Of a stretch of DNA of 64,000 nucleotides, positions 11,268 to 22,154 are shown one piece after another; position 1 is the first letter of the stretch; each line of letters opens with the position of its first letter. The stretch is from Aporrectodea caliginosa (lineage: Eukaryota; Annelida; Clitellata; Crassiclitellata; Lumbricidae), in assembly GCA_020284085.1 (NCBI GenBank), contig JACEVL010000210.1, positions 209,001-273,000 on the forward strand, in the 5' to 3' direction. A program made the position numbers and the translations under genes. The notes beneath the pieces are model-generated. The model was not told the DNA's origin. It did not search any database and saw only the letters and a list, made by a program, of their open reading frames with translations.

Positions 11268-12274
11268 CTACCTAAACCGCTTGTTTAGATTTCTACACGA
11301 GTTAGCGAGTCCGCTGGATATCATTCGTTGAGAGTTAGACGTATTTCCTTTCGACCTTACTGTTAAACGTCTTTGACGTGTTCGACGATGATTGGTCATT
11401 TTAATCATACAGACTCGTTCCTATAACGAGAGATTATTATTTCTCTTGTTCAAAGATATTGATTTTTTGGAACGTTTCAGCTATTTCCGGATCGAATTCT
11501 CACAAAATTCTAATCAAATCTTATCTGATATGTTGAAAATTGAAGTAAAGATCTCTAACTTTCTCTTGTAAAAAATCTCCGAACTTCTGTTTAGGAGAAA
11601 TCGCTAATTATTTTTCTCACATAGAAAATACCAATTTCTGCCTATTTGTGAAATGGCCGAATTGTGTCGATAAAGAAAAGGATCAAATTCTCCGAGGGAG
11701 AAATTCAGATGTAGGCCTACCTTGTTAGTCTCAACGTAACTACTGTTTAAATTGGTTAGTCAGTTGCTACTTAGCAACACTATGTCATAACAAAGATGTT
11801 TAGCGTCGACCTCGTCCTTTGCCCAGGTTTGGGACAGAGTAGGTTAAACAGCAACCAATCAAAACGCTCTTCAACAAATCAACCAAAGAAAAAAGCTAGT
11901 TCTCACAGACAGAAAGGATAATGAAGAATAATATTATCGCATCTACAAGTAATCGTTATCAGAGGAAAGCAGGACGGCGAAACGAGAACTTTAAACTGCT
12001 ATATTAAAATAATATATAATTATAAAATACTGAATTATGGAAAACCTATTTGTCGTCAACGGTCTTTGATGTTACATGACGACGTTAAACATAGGAAATA
12101 ATAATAACAGTCGTTTCAATTTAGTGAACTCCGCTGTCACGGCCTATCCTCTCACACGTGGCAGGATAGCACTGTGAGCTTCAAACTACGACACACGGAA
12201 GAGTTTTTCTAAGTTTTATTCCTACAGCTAAGCGACGTATATGTTTAATTACTACAGTCTCAGGATGAACTTCG
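11268..12274. other. No gene recognised
   Basis: Both strands are non-coding. A unit near 11760-11850 (ctatgtcataac...agcgtcgacctc...cccaggtttgggac) resembles segments near 4976-5040, 17050-17110 and 21490-21560, so it belongs to an old dispersed family. Confidence 0.45.
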
Positions 12275-12385
12275 GTGTTATGCAGTGGCGGTTTTACCGG
12301 GGGGGGGGGGCTGTAGCCCCCTAGATGGAAAGTTAGCCCCCCTAGTTTTTCTCAGCCCCCTATGCACACTTTAGCACCCCCCAGA

Positions 12386-12451
12386 CTCTGACTGGAGCAG
12401 CAGTGCAGAGTCTGGGGGGCTAAAGACTCTGCACTGCTGCTCCAGTCAGAG
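12386..12451. repeat. Perfect 28-bp hairpin in the hAT element
   Basis: The 28 bases at 12386-12413 are exactly complementary to 12424-12451, with a 10-nt spacer rich in G. Key block: gactggagcagcagtgcaga. It sits 100 bp inside the left terminus, so it may be an internal rearrangement or a structural feature of the transposon end. Confidence 0.9.
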
Positions 12452-13470
12452 TGCTCAGATGATCAGATCCAAGCACATGTCTATCTATACACTAATTGCT
12501 TCCCTGTTACTACAGAAGGGCTGGGGTGTTCAAGAAGTGATTGAAGAACAGATTAAAGCCCGAGCAACCGAGATTAGGCCAGACGAAAGCACTCTATGAC
12601 CCTGCAGTGCAGGGCCTGCACGCTGGGGTGACATCAGCTTTAGGAGCAGGGATGGAAACAGGGCAACAGCAACAGCAACACCAAGAGGGGGATAGCCAGA
12701 CAGTGGCAGGCAGAATTAAGGCCTCTGCGTACTATAGTGTATGTATACTGTAGGTGTGTGTGTATATGACTATTTGTGTATATGGAACTGTGTGTACTAG
12801 AATACGTTTGGGCACGCACATAGGTCTACACAAATTAATGGATAAATTCACTGTAAGAAGTAAAAAAAAGAAAAGCTGATGAGCTACACGATGAACTTTC
12901 TACAGCATTGATAACGCTATGACAGGTATGTAAAACGAGTACACATGGGATGGAATCATTCATGGGAGAACTTGCCCCAGTTTGGCAGCAATATATTTAC
13001 CCGCAAATACTGAGGGCGGGGATAGGTTTTCTAACCCGCAAATCGAATTGACGTGCATGCTTTGTAGTGAGGGATACAGTCTTCTCTCCACAATAAATTC
13101 AATTTTAATTTTAACAGTCAAACTGGTGCATTTTTGGACAATTATGAGATACAATGAATATCCATGCCGTCTTCAGCTGTCGATGGGAATCTGTTGGTTG
13201 GTTCATCGTGTGTACGTGGGCCCGCCACTGGTAACTCTTTAAGCTTACTATGCATTGTTTTGCTAACTGGTGCAATATATTCGTCGTAATGACATTTAAC
13301 ATCATAATATTATCGGCTAGCGCAGAGAGCGCCGCTGAGTAGATATCTTGAAGTGGCGCTATATAAGACATGATTTTCAGACATAGGCCTACTGGATTAC
13401 ACGATGCGGAATGTTTTACAATTTCTGATGACTGCCCTATGCTTTTCCTGATTTAATCACATTTACCAGG

Positions 13471-13690
13471 CTAACATTAACAAATCCTGTATCTCCAGCC
13501 AGTTCCGAAAGAAGCTTTTCAACCCTGAATAGAGTCAAAACTTGTCTCAGGTCAAACGTGTCAAAGCAGAGATTGAATCACCTTTGCATGCTTATAGTAA
13601 ATAAATTTAGAAGGAACTTGGCCTTTCACTTAGTCTTTCACTTCTTCAAGACACATCAGCAGTTGTTGATAAATTTGCAACCATAAAAAT
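13471..13690 (+). pseudogene. hAT transposase C-terminal dimerisation domain
   Basis: One frame stays open across this stretch and reads the conserved hAT dimerisation signature. It includes NPVSPASSERSFSTLNRVKT followed by CLRSNVSKQRLNHLCML, matching the PxSSxxxERxFS...R..L...L pattern known from this superfamily. Further coding upstream is not recognisable, so most of the catalytic core has been deleted or has decayed. It is inside the terminal repeats at 12283-14040 and in the plus orientation. Confidence 0.85.
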
Positions 13691-14048
13691 GGGCATCTTA
13701 ATTTGTTGCTGAAACTTAAAATATCTGGGTTTAATCTTGCTAAAACTTTGCAAAGAGGTAGAAGATGTTGCACGAACAATAAAAAGGATCTATTCGATAC
13801 AAAACTCTACTACACAGATGAAGTTTTTTCCATCAGCTTTTCTTTTTTCATACGGACATAATTGTATTTTAGAGATTATTCTGTTTATCAGAACGTCGGC
13901 CAAACAATATTAATTTTTAGTTCAGTAGGTTGCTGAAACGGGTAAACGGGGTCTGCACGCTCAGCGGTATGAACACATTAATGAAAAGGGGCTAATTACT
14001 TTTTAGCCCCCCCAGTCCAAAAACTCTAGAACCGCCACTGGTGTTATG

Positions 14049-14745
14049 ATTGTAATAGAAAAGAATAACGTCTCTAGCTCGTCTCAAGTTCAACGTCTCT
14101 GTCGGCAATCGGCCAGGTGAAGTTAGCCTCGACTGCGACGTATCTAGGTGTTCTGTAGAGAGAGCCCCGTGCTCTGCCCAGGTGAGGGTTAAATACCCTC
14201 TCGTCCCTTAGATCGAGGGTGAGCGATTCGCCGTGGTCCTTCGTCAAAGGCCTCGTTCTTCTTTGATGTCGATTGAGGAAGGTATTTGGGCTCATTAGCC
14301 CGCTGTCCAGATGTCGCCTGCCCTGATAACGGCGTCCGACCGTTATCACTTAACTCGGGTCACCGAGTGCATGGCGAATCCATCGTCCGTCCGTGGGCGC
14401 CGCCCACTGATGCGCCCGTCTGATGTCGTCGCCGCTGGTGGCGCTGCACTGAAGGGAGAGGGCTGCGACATCCGCCACTGTCCTAACTGTGATAGTACCA
14501 GTCCAAAACCCGGAGGGCGACGCTAATCATCTTTGTTATAACACATTGTCGTTCAACAGCAACTTACTAAAGCATCAATCGCTAACTAACAACTTCGTTG
14601 CAACGCTTTCGCTTTTGTAACTATAACAGCCACAAAACCTAACTAGACCGAAAAATGAGTCGGAGTGTCATGATGCCTCTTTAGCCCGCGCGATACTCGT
14701 GGAGCCCATATAGTACCCATATTCTCATGTGGTACCCGTATACAA
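14049..14745. other. GC-rich unidentified block
   Basis: From about 14075 to 14530 the base composition is much more GC-rich than anything nearby, with many CpG. Frames on both strands stay open for 70-90 codons (14074-14349 minus, 14311-14526 plus), but I recognise no domain. It may be the internal or LTR part of an unrecognised retroelement or a CpG-rich regulatory segment. From 14530 on it returns to normal composition. Confidence 0.4.
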
Positions 14746-15366
14746 TTAACCCTTTGGAGGTGAGGTGGGGTCTGACAAACCCCATAGCTATTCTACGCTG
14801 CTTTTTCTACGGAAAACGTAGAACCAGCTTAGATTATTTTTGTCTACCTTAGTGAATTTGAAATACGGACACTTTAGGACACTTTCAGGTACTTTTGGAC
14901 GCCATTTTTTTTATTTCTTGCATATTAAAGTGAAATTATAATTTTTCGTAAACATATTGATTTCAATAAATTAAAAAAGTAACGGCATAGTGCGAAAAAA
15001 ATTGTGCGATTATAAGATATTACTGCATATAGTGTTGCATCGATGCAAAATTGATCCATTATTACGGGTATTATGTCACGTGTTCCCAAATATTACATGT
15101 TTCGAGGGCCACGAAGATGCCATTGCAAAGGGACGCTTTGATTTTGAGCGCCACCACTCTGGCCTTTTCAATTATGATTGAAAACTGTTATTTGTTCCTG
15201 AAAATCACCAGTTTAGACGACAATTGGTTACATAACTATAGTTTAGCTCACAATTTATGTTATGTAGTTGATATTGCGACTTGCTAGTAATTATATGTAT
15301 TGGGGTATGTCAGACCCCACCTCACCTCTAACGTTACAATGCTCCACCTCACCTCCAAAGGGTTAA
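14746..15366. mobile_element. piggyBac-like MITE in TTAA
   Basis: The element is bounded by TTAA at 14746-14749 and 15363-15366. Terminal inverted repeats are ccctttggaggtgaggtgg and its complement. TTAA targets and CCCTTT-type termini are the hallmark of piggyBac elements. Subterminal ggggtctgacaaacccc and ggggtatgtcagacccc add a second inverted layer. At 621 bp with no transposase it is non-autonomous. Confidence 0.88.
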
Positions 15367-15703
15367 AGAGCCCATATAGGAGCCATATAGTGCCCATGCT
15401 GGTAGGATGCATGACTACTTGAAACAATATTAACCTACGCCTCAGCCGTAGTTAAATAAACGGGAGACTGGACGATTAACTGAATGCATGTTGGAAGTCT
15501 GTTTATAGAAAGTTATTTGGGACTGGCACTCCTGGAGAAAGGAGTTAGGACATAGCCGCTTTTATGCGCTCTCTTATGAGGCCAATATCACAGAGGAATT
15601 ATTCTGTCATTGTTATTGATCAGTTCTCACCGTTTGTTTATTGCATAGTGCGAATGATTTTCAAACATGTGGCTTGTTTACTGTTTAACGACCATTGTTC
15701 CTC

Positions 15704-15705
15704 TA

Positions 15706-15795
<90 letters not shown>

Positions 15796-15838
15796 GTTGT
15801 TGTTGTTGTTGTTATTATTATTGTTATTATTATTATTA

Positions 15839-15935
<97 letters not shown>
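15704..15935. repeat. (ATT)n microsatellite with GTT interruptions
   Basis: About 77 triplets of ATT, with a short GTT block near 15795-15812 and single GTT variants near 15821 and 15839. It is the longest ATT tract in the window. Apparent 90-130-codon frames of Ile, Tyr or Leu are spurious. The flanks 15367-15703 show no gene. Confidence 0.95.
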
Positions 15936-15936
<1 letters not shown>

Positions 15937-16084
15937 CCCAGTTTTATTAGCATTTAATTTTGATTATTGCTATCAAGCGACTTTAATGGCACCGGTGTCT
16001 AACGCACAAGAAATGATGTATTTCGGCTTAACGACACTTTTTCATATCGAAGATGATTAGTGTCGGAGGCAGAAAGCAACCTCG

Positions 16085-16225
16085 TACTCCACGTTTATAT
16101 TGCGACCGAGCCACCCGCAGTAAAGATCCGAGAAATTAATCTCTGATAAACCGACCGACCAGGAATGGAACCCATGCCGCCAGCGTGGAGAGCGGGCACC
16201 AACCCACTCGGCCACTCAGGATCAC
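16085..16225 (-). repeat. tRNA-derived SINE, family B
   Basis: On the minus strand it begins gtggccgagtgggttggtgc, an A-box typical of Leu/Ser-type tRNAs. It continues to a B-box-like gggttccattcc and ends with ctgcgggtggctcggtcgca and ataaacgtggagtac. The same 3' end is found at 4439-4488. The variable-arm region is not tRNA-like, so this is a retroposon rather than a gene. Confidence 0.75.
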
Positions 16226-16672
16226 AAGAAATGAAGCCACAGTCCGGTAAATACCAAGAAAGTCAAGTTGGTCCACTGTAAGACGCAAAGAGCCAGCCTA
16301 TGGTCGATAATCCAATTGAAAAATTACGATAGTGACATAAGAGATCGAATGGAGTGAACACATTCATTGAATCTAATCTAGTTCTGCAAATTGACCTACA
16401 ACCGAGTATTACCCAACCACGGAAATCTATTTTGTTTTGACTAAATGCCTTGGAATAAGCTGGTTCCCGCAAATTCGCTTTTTGGGCGCTATAGAAGTAA
16501 CGAGATTACGATTACGAAAATGTCCTTGTTGGGGAAGTATTCCGTTGCTCCAATTTGCTACAACCTTTAGTTATTGTTCGCAAGATGGCTCCAGCGGTAA
16601 ACATCTGTTTGTTAATGTAATAAATGGATAACGGACAAAGCATCTAAGGCCACAACATGGAATATCAATAAA
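16226..16672. other. No gene recognised
   Basis: Frames of 60-70 codons occur on both strands, but none shows a domain, splice context or codon bias. I see no transposon termini. Confidence 0.4.
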
Positions 16673-16915
16673 TAATAATAATAATAATAATAATATCTTT
16701 TCTTTAATTTAGCGCCTGACAAACGCACTGCGCTGTACATTTACATGTTATGCAATTGAAACAATCTTAACTAGTTAACTACTAACAGAACAGACAGCCT
16801 GTAATACACGGCGCTAATAGCAGCCTACAAAGCAAATCCGCCCTAACGGGGCTCGAACTCGGTACCTCTCGCACTCTTCGCCAGATGTTATCCAACGCGC
16901 CACCGGACCCCCCCT
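16673..16915 (-). repeat. tRNA-derived SINE, family C
   Basis: Near-identical to the copy at 9376-9662, including ggctcgaactcggtacctctcgcac. The TAA tail is short here (16673-16694). The high similarity between the two suggests recent activity of the family. Confidence 0.85.
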
Positions 16916-18564
16916 TCATGGCTAGTTAAAAGTAAAAATATCTGTCATAATCTCTAAAAAATAGGACACCAATATTTTACTGGCTGCAAAAATCCTTCAC
17001 CGAACAACTATTAATAGTAGTTTCTTGTGTTTAACAAATTTTTATAAAAAGGCCGTTTACGTCCCCTCCTCTGCAATCCAGGCTTGGGCCTGACACTACC
17101 AGAGTACGGTCGACGTCAACAGCTCTGACATCTGACAGCAGGACGTAGCTGAAAACACTACACCACAAACAATATTTAAGTTCTACATACATACCTTTAA
17201 ATCGTATTATCACCACCTATATGTCTGTCATTTTCGAATATTCGCACATTAGAACGTACAAAGCGTTAGGGTATAATTATAGGACACGATGACAATTAGG
17301 TGGAGTGTTCTCATTAAACACCTTCAAAACATTCTCAACTGATGCTATATAGACATCGGACACGATCGGACACGATGTAGTAATATGGCCTTATCTATTA
17401 TAATAGCTGTAATATTATGCCAAAAACTATTCCTTGTCGGCGGAAACGGCCTATGTTGTCATAAGCTGCCGTTAAAGTGTGGATCCATCCAGTCGTTGCA
17501 TAAATTTGCAAACTTCTGATGTGGGACAATTGCTGTGTAATAATATTGTCTAAGTTGCATAAAATCTTTTTGTCAGGATATAGAAATCATAGACAGAGAG
17601 GGAGATGAACTACTTGTGTTGCAAAATATTGAATATTAGTGTCGGTGGTCCTTGCAGTTATTGCAAGTTACTCCCATTATTTTGTCCGAATACTTCCTGT
17701 AAACTGGCTTCTCACTTCATCTTCAATACCTATTTAAGCTAATATAAGTTATAAATCTGTAGCTGTTGACAAAGGTTTACATAGAAATATGGGTTTACGT
17801 TGTGATGCTGCATTCCGGCATTTTCACACATATAACGCGTATTATTATTTATTTTGATCACTTCCGGTGTTCAAAAGATAAATAAGTAAGCAAGCAATTG
17901 TTGCCCTGCATTCCCTCTACAGAATGGTATATTTGTTTATCTTCTAGGAAGAAAATTGAATACGCTATGGTCGAAAAACTAAGGGGGGGAGGTGTATCCA
18001 CCCTCCCTGGTACCTCGGGTATATCGGGTATAACTTTTGAACGACGTGAGATGTTTATCTCAAAATGTGCCCAAATGAATATGCTACAGATACCTAAAAT
18101 GTAAAAATTATATTTCATATGAAACAATTTATGCATAAAAACGTAGGGGGTTGGGGTGGGTGGTAACCATCCCGCCCTTGGAAGCCCGAGGGTTAACATG
18201 TTGTTAAACGCTGGAAACTGTTATTATCAATAACGTCACCTGTTTGAACTTCACAAACTTCAAGCACTTTGATAGTGCCAGTCCCAGGCCTGGAAAAAGG
18301 AGGATGGTGACTTCGTCGTTACTGGCTGCGAAAAGATGTCGTTAAACACTTGAGCTATAATAGTATCACTTATCTCACACCTTGAGGTGCCCACATTATG
18401 CCATACAAGCAGTGAGAACTATTCGAAACAAGTTTTCCTGTTAATGTCAACGTCTTTCGAATTTTGATGCCATAGAATTTCGTTAACACTGGATAATACG
18501 ACGCTCTTTTACACACCTCTATAAAGTGGTTAAGGAATGCTATAATATAAATTGCAAAATCGCT
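16916..18564. other. No gene; old dispersed repeats
   Basis: Recognisable pieces are degenerate 'aacggcctatgttgtcataagctgccgttaaa' type units (near 17440-17475) and 'aagatgtcgttaaacacttg' (near 18335). A pair of G-rich and C-rich stretches at 17983-18005 and 18145-18180 (ggtgtatccaccctccc and tgggtggtaaccatccc) frames about 150 bp and may be a remnant of another small element. No coding sequence is supported. Confidence 0.45.
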
Positions 18565-20412
18565 TTAACCTTTATTTACCCACTATGCCTTTTAGGTGGA
18601 ATTTTGAGATGGCCCTTATATATGTGTTGTATGTTGATGGTATTAAAACAGAAATGACAATCTTTTAGTTATATTTCACATTTAAGGTCATTTTTGGATG
18701 TTCCAAAAATGGAACGTTGGGTCATTCCCACTAGCATTTGTTTTACAATGGCAGTTCAACGTGAATAAACGATACAATATTGGCTTATGCACAATTTATT
18801 GAAAACCAGTTTATTTAAAGGTATGAAAACTTTCAAAACAGTTCACTTGAAGTTTATTGAGGCACCTGACACATTCTTTGGTAGTGTTTTTCTTCAAAAA
18901 TTGAAAAAAACGAGCCTGACTAATGAGAGGAATGTATTGCTCGACCCCATCGCAACGTGTCATGGCAACCTTTGACCTGCCTGAGCACTTTTCACAGGAT
19001 TTACAGTATTGATACTGCTGGAACATGCTACTACATTGTTATCTGACTACCTAACAACAACAATTTTGGCATGAGATGTGCATTCTTTCTTGTTTTGCAA
19101 ACATTTTCTTGTCATTCAGAGGTTCTGTTCTAGTTCGACCATCACGGACGTAATGGTCGAACTGGAATAGCACCTCTGAATGACTGCTGCCCCACCCATC
19201 AGCTTAGACAGAAGACTGTAACTAGTAAAAAGATTGGCAAATAATAGCATGTGATATGGTTTCCTGTGATGAGTTAGGCAAAATTCATGAAAACGCACTC
19301 ACAAAAAGGGGTTTATGTGGGTCGCCTACTCCTGCCACAATAAATTGTTGCTTGATATGGATGAACATCCTATTCATGAATAAGACATCCAGATCTTATA
19401 ACTAAATCTGATTGGCTTTCCTCTTATAAACATCTCTAACCCATGATGTCCATAGTTAGGCACCCACCGACTCATAAATGCTAAGTTTGAAATGAACAAT
19501 TCCAAATTGCAAAGATTTGTGTTACTGATCATATAGTGCACACTCTGCCATTATGGAGAGATCTATTGTCAGCTGCATGCATGACAGTACATCCTCCTAT
19601 CATGGATTTAGACATTGCAGTTGCTATTAGACTGCATCAGGTACTCAACTGTGTTGCAGTTATTGCGTTGTTTTCTTAAATTCCAATTTAAAATAAGTAC
19701 TAATTATTACAAAATCAGTGTTAAAACATGTGCATATATATAAGGGGTGTTACGGGGTGGGGTCACCCTAAATAAATTGCCGACATTTTTTCTATGCAAT
19801 TATATGCGAAATACAAAAAACTGAACTTTTTCGACCATTTCCAATGGAAACCCCAGGAAACTTACCCCCCCCTAAATTTTTTTCCAGGCTACGCCCCTGG
19901 TTAGAAGAAATTAAATGAAACATAATATTAAAAAAAAATTAATGATACATGCAACAATCCAACATTAAATACTGGCAAATTATGAACAAGGAACACAATC
20001 ACCTCATATTGGAATTACTAATGAGAGTGTACCAACGTTCCAAAAATGGAACATGCTTCAAAACTGGGTTTTTTCTTCTAGAGTTTTGCTTCTTTTCAGT
20101 AATTTTGATTTTTATCACTGACTTTAGATATCAATCAACAAAATACAACGTGTCTCACCTGTAAAATTATGATACAAATATTTATTTCAACTTCCTAAAA
20201 GATTTTTTTTTAAATCACAAAATTCGTCAAAATTACGCATCTGTAGCACAAAAATAAATAAAGTCAATCAGAAAATTACCACTGTTTTACATTCTCCATT
20301 CTTAGATCTTTCATTTGATGTGCAAATATAATAAATTTACCAAGGCAGAATTATTTGTTTTAACATTAGAAATTATGTTCCAAAAATGGAACGTTGGTTA
20401 AATAAAGGTTAA
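18565..20412 (+). mobile_element. piggyBac-like non-autonomous element, copy 1
   Basis: TTAA at 18565-18568 and 20409-20412 bounds termini cctttattta and its complement taaataaagg. A second copy at 32308-34189 is nearly identical along its whole length and also sits in TTAA. Each copy carries palindromic gttccaaaaatggaac blocks near its ends (about 18698, 20036 and 20376 here), likely transposase-binding sites, and a central hairpin (19111-19184). No transposase frame is preserved, so it depends on a partner in trans. The name piggyBac-like rests on target and terminal sequence only. Confidence 0.85.
19111..19184. repeat. Central hairpin of piggyBac-like copy 1
   Basis: The sequence gtcattcagaggt...ctgttctagttcgaccat is followed by its imperfect complement atggtcgaactggaatag...cacctctgaatgac. 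The equivalent hairpin in copy 2 spans 32869-32950 and has a longer perfect core with ccatcacggac and gtccgtgatgg. Confidence 0.85.
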
Positions 20413-21162
20413 GGATACTGTCATAACAAAGTTGATCAGTATCGCCTATCCTTTCTCCACACTGGGTAATGGCACAACCAAAGGTAAAGTAGTGATGCTG
20501 ATGTCCACAGTTTTTTCTTCCATATGGAAATTGCGACCGTGTTTAGTTTGTCTTCAGGAAACTGATAGGACACGACTAATGTATGGTGATAACTATTTTA
20601 ATTTGAATTAGAATGTTTTTGGACGCGCCGTTGCCTCCACAAACTGATCAAAGGTTTAGAGTGAGGGTTTGGCTACTAAAGTTGTGAAGTTAAAACGATT
20701 GAGTTTGTGATCTAATATCGATGGTCTTCAACCAATAGCAATTAACAATTCATAAAACTCAAGCGTCCCAGATGAAAGGATCTAAGATCATCAAAAGTTG
20801 CGATTCAGTTCGAAAACTGTGGACTCTTTTATTTTCCATTTGTAAATTTCCGAATTCTTGTCTCTGTTGTGAAGTTCATGTTAAACGACGCCTTCGTATC
20901 GGTTAAGCTAGCCGGTCAACACTGGGACTACATTGTCCACATTTCTGGATTGACGCGTTTAGCGATGTTTTGCAGCTGCCAAGGCCTTGACGTTGACCTC
21001 ACCTTACAATAGAAACCTATTTGATGGGAATTGCGAGAACTGCTGAGAACTTTTTTCATATTGGCGTGAACGACCATTGACGACATAAGATGTCGTTAAA
21101 CCGTTTGACCCATATCAATCTAAATAGCATTTGTTGATCAATTATCAGAGAGATCTCGACAA
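20413..21162. other. No gene; old dispersed repeats
   Basis: Fragments of the aagatgtcgttaaac family are visible near 20700-20780 and 21060-21110. No reading frame with coding character is seen on either strand. Confidence 0.45.
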
Positions 21163-21315
21163 TATTGCAGGCTGTCTGTTCTGTTAGTAGTTAAGATTTA
21201 TGTCTTCTGTCATTTGCGTTCTTGTAAATTGTTTCAATTGCATAACTGTAAACTGTACCGGTTGCGATGTGTCAACTGGATTGTTTCAATAAAGGAAGAA
21301 TAATTTATTATTATT
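21163..21315 (+). repeat. SINE family C fragment, plus strand
   Basis: The body aggctgtctgttctgttagt and a diverged 3' part up to aataaaggaagaa plus ATT triplets match the family C SINEs in the opposite orientation. The tRNA head is missing. Confidence 0.7.
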
Positions 21316-21599
21316 ATTAACTGTTTACGAAGAATTGGGTAATGTGAACGAAATTTTGAATGACATAAACAATTATATATCATTGAAAGGAAACAATTTA
21401 AAGGTGTCCAAACAGAGCATAATATTGACCGTAGTTTCGATTGTCTAACGACATCTTGCGACTGCCATCAGTCGAACGTTTCTGTTTGACGACGCTGTGG
21501 CATGAAAAGGATGACTAGCGTTGCCCTCCTCCCTTAATACAGGCTTTCGACTCGCACCACCCAAATGGAGGTAGTGGCGAACTAAAGGGCTGTCGCAGA

Positions 21600-21702
21600 T
21601 CGTTTATATTAAGAATGTTATACTCTGTATAAATGTATGTACACCAAAGTGCGGATATGCAATTGGTTGAATAAAGTATATACTTACTTACTTACTTACT
21701 TA
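21600..21702 (+). repeat. LINE/SINE 3' end with TTAC tail
   Basis: The phrase gcaattggttgaataaagta followed by five ACTT/TTAC repeats is a typical retroposon 3' end. The same tetramer tail ends the LINE fragments at 57658 and 26709. No coding part is attached. Confidence 0.5.
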
Positions 21703-22154
21703 CAACCGTTGACGTCGACCTTACTTGAAGAAATTGATTCTAAGGTATTCAAACAAAGCATTATATTTTTATGACGATCGAGGCAATTATTACAGACGTG
21801 TTTGAGACCATCCTCGACATTGAGTTGCTGGTATGTCCATGATGAGCATTAAACGTAATAAATAAAAAAAAACGATATTGTAATGTCTGTCGGTGGCACG
21901 CCCAGATATATTTAAAGTTTCTCAAAGGGTTGTGCGTTGGCTGTTAAGTTGATGTTTAATTTGAGCTTCTCCTTTGCTCTGCGAAGGTGAAAGACACATA
22001 GAAGCTTCTTTCCAAAAGAACTATTCCAGTGAAAGAGGGTGTTCTAGTCCAATACACAGGCATCTGTAAGATCAATTATCTGTTTCTATACATTCTTGCT
22101 TGCATTTGTAAGCAGAAAACGTTCATGGGAAGCTGGTAAAAGCTGATGTGCATT
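21703..22154. other. 3' flank of the Mab-21-like gene
   Basis: This is downstream of the minus-strand gene. I find no clear AATAAA in the sense orientation within 200 bp of the stop, so the polyadenylation site is undetermined or lies further left. Confidence 0.4.

Larger units (their letters stand above)
12283..14040 (+). mobile_element. hAT transposon with CAGTGGCGG termini
   Basis: The left end cagtggcggttttaccgg and the right end ctctagaaccgccactg are inverted repeats. The 8-bp duplication gtgttatg flanks them exactly (12275-12282 and 14041-14048). CAGTGGCGG with an 8-bp duplication is a classic hAT signature. Subterminal runs of 'agccccccta' occur at both ends in opposite orientation. 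The 1,758-bp interior keeps the transposase C-terminus at 13471-13690 and a long hairpin at 12386-12451. The element lies between sequence ending at 12274 and a GC-rich block beginning about 14050. Confidence 0.92.
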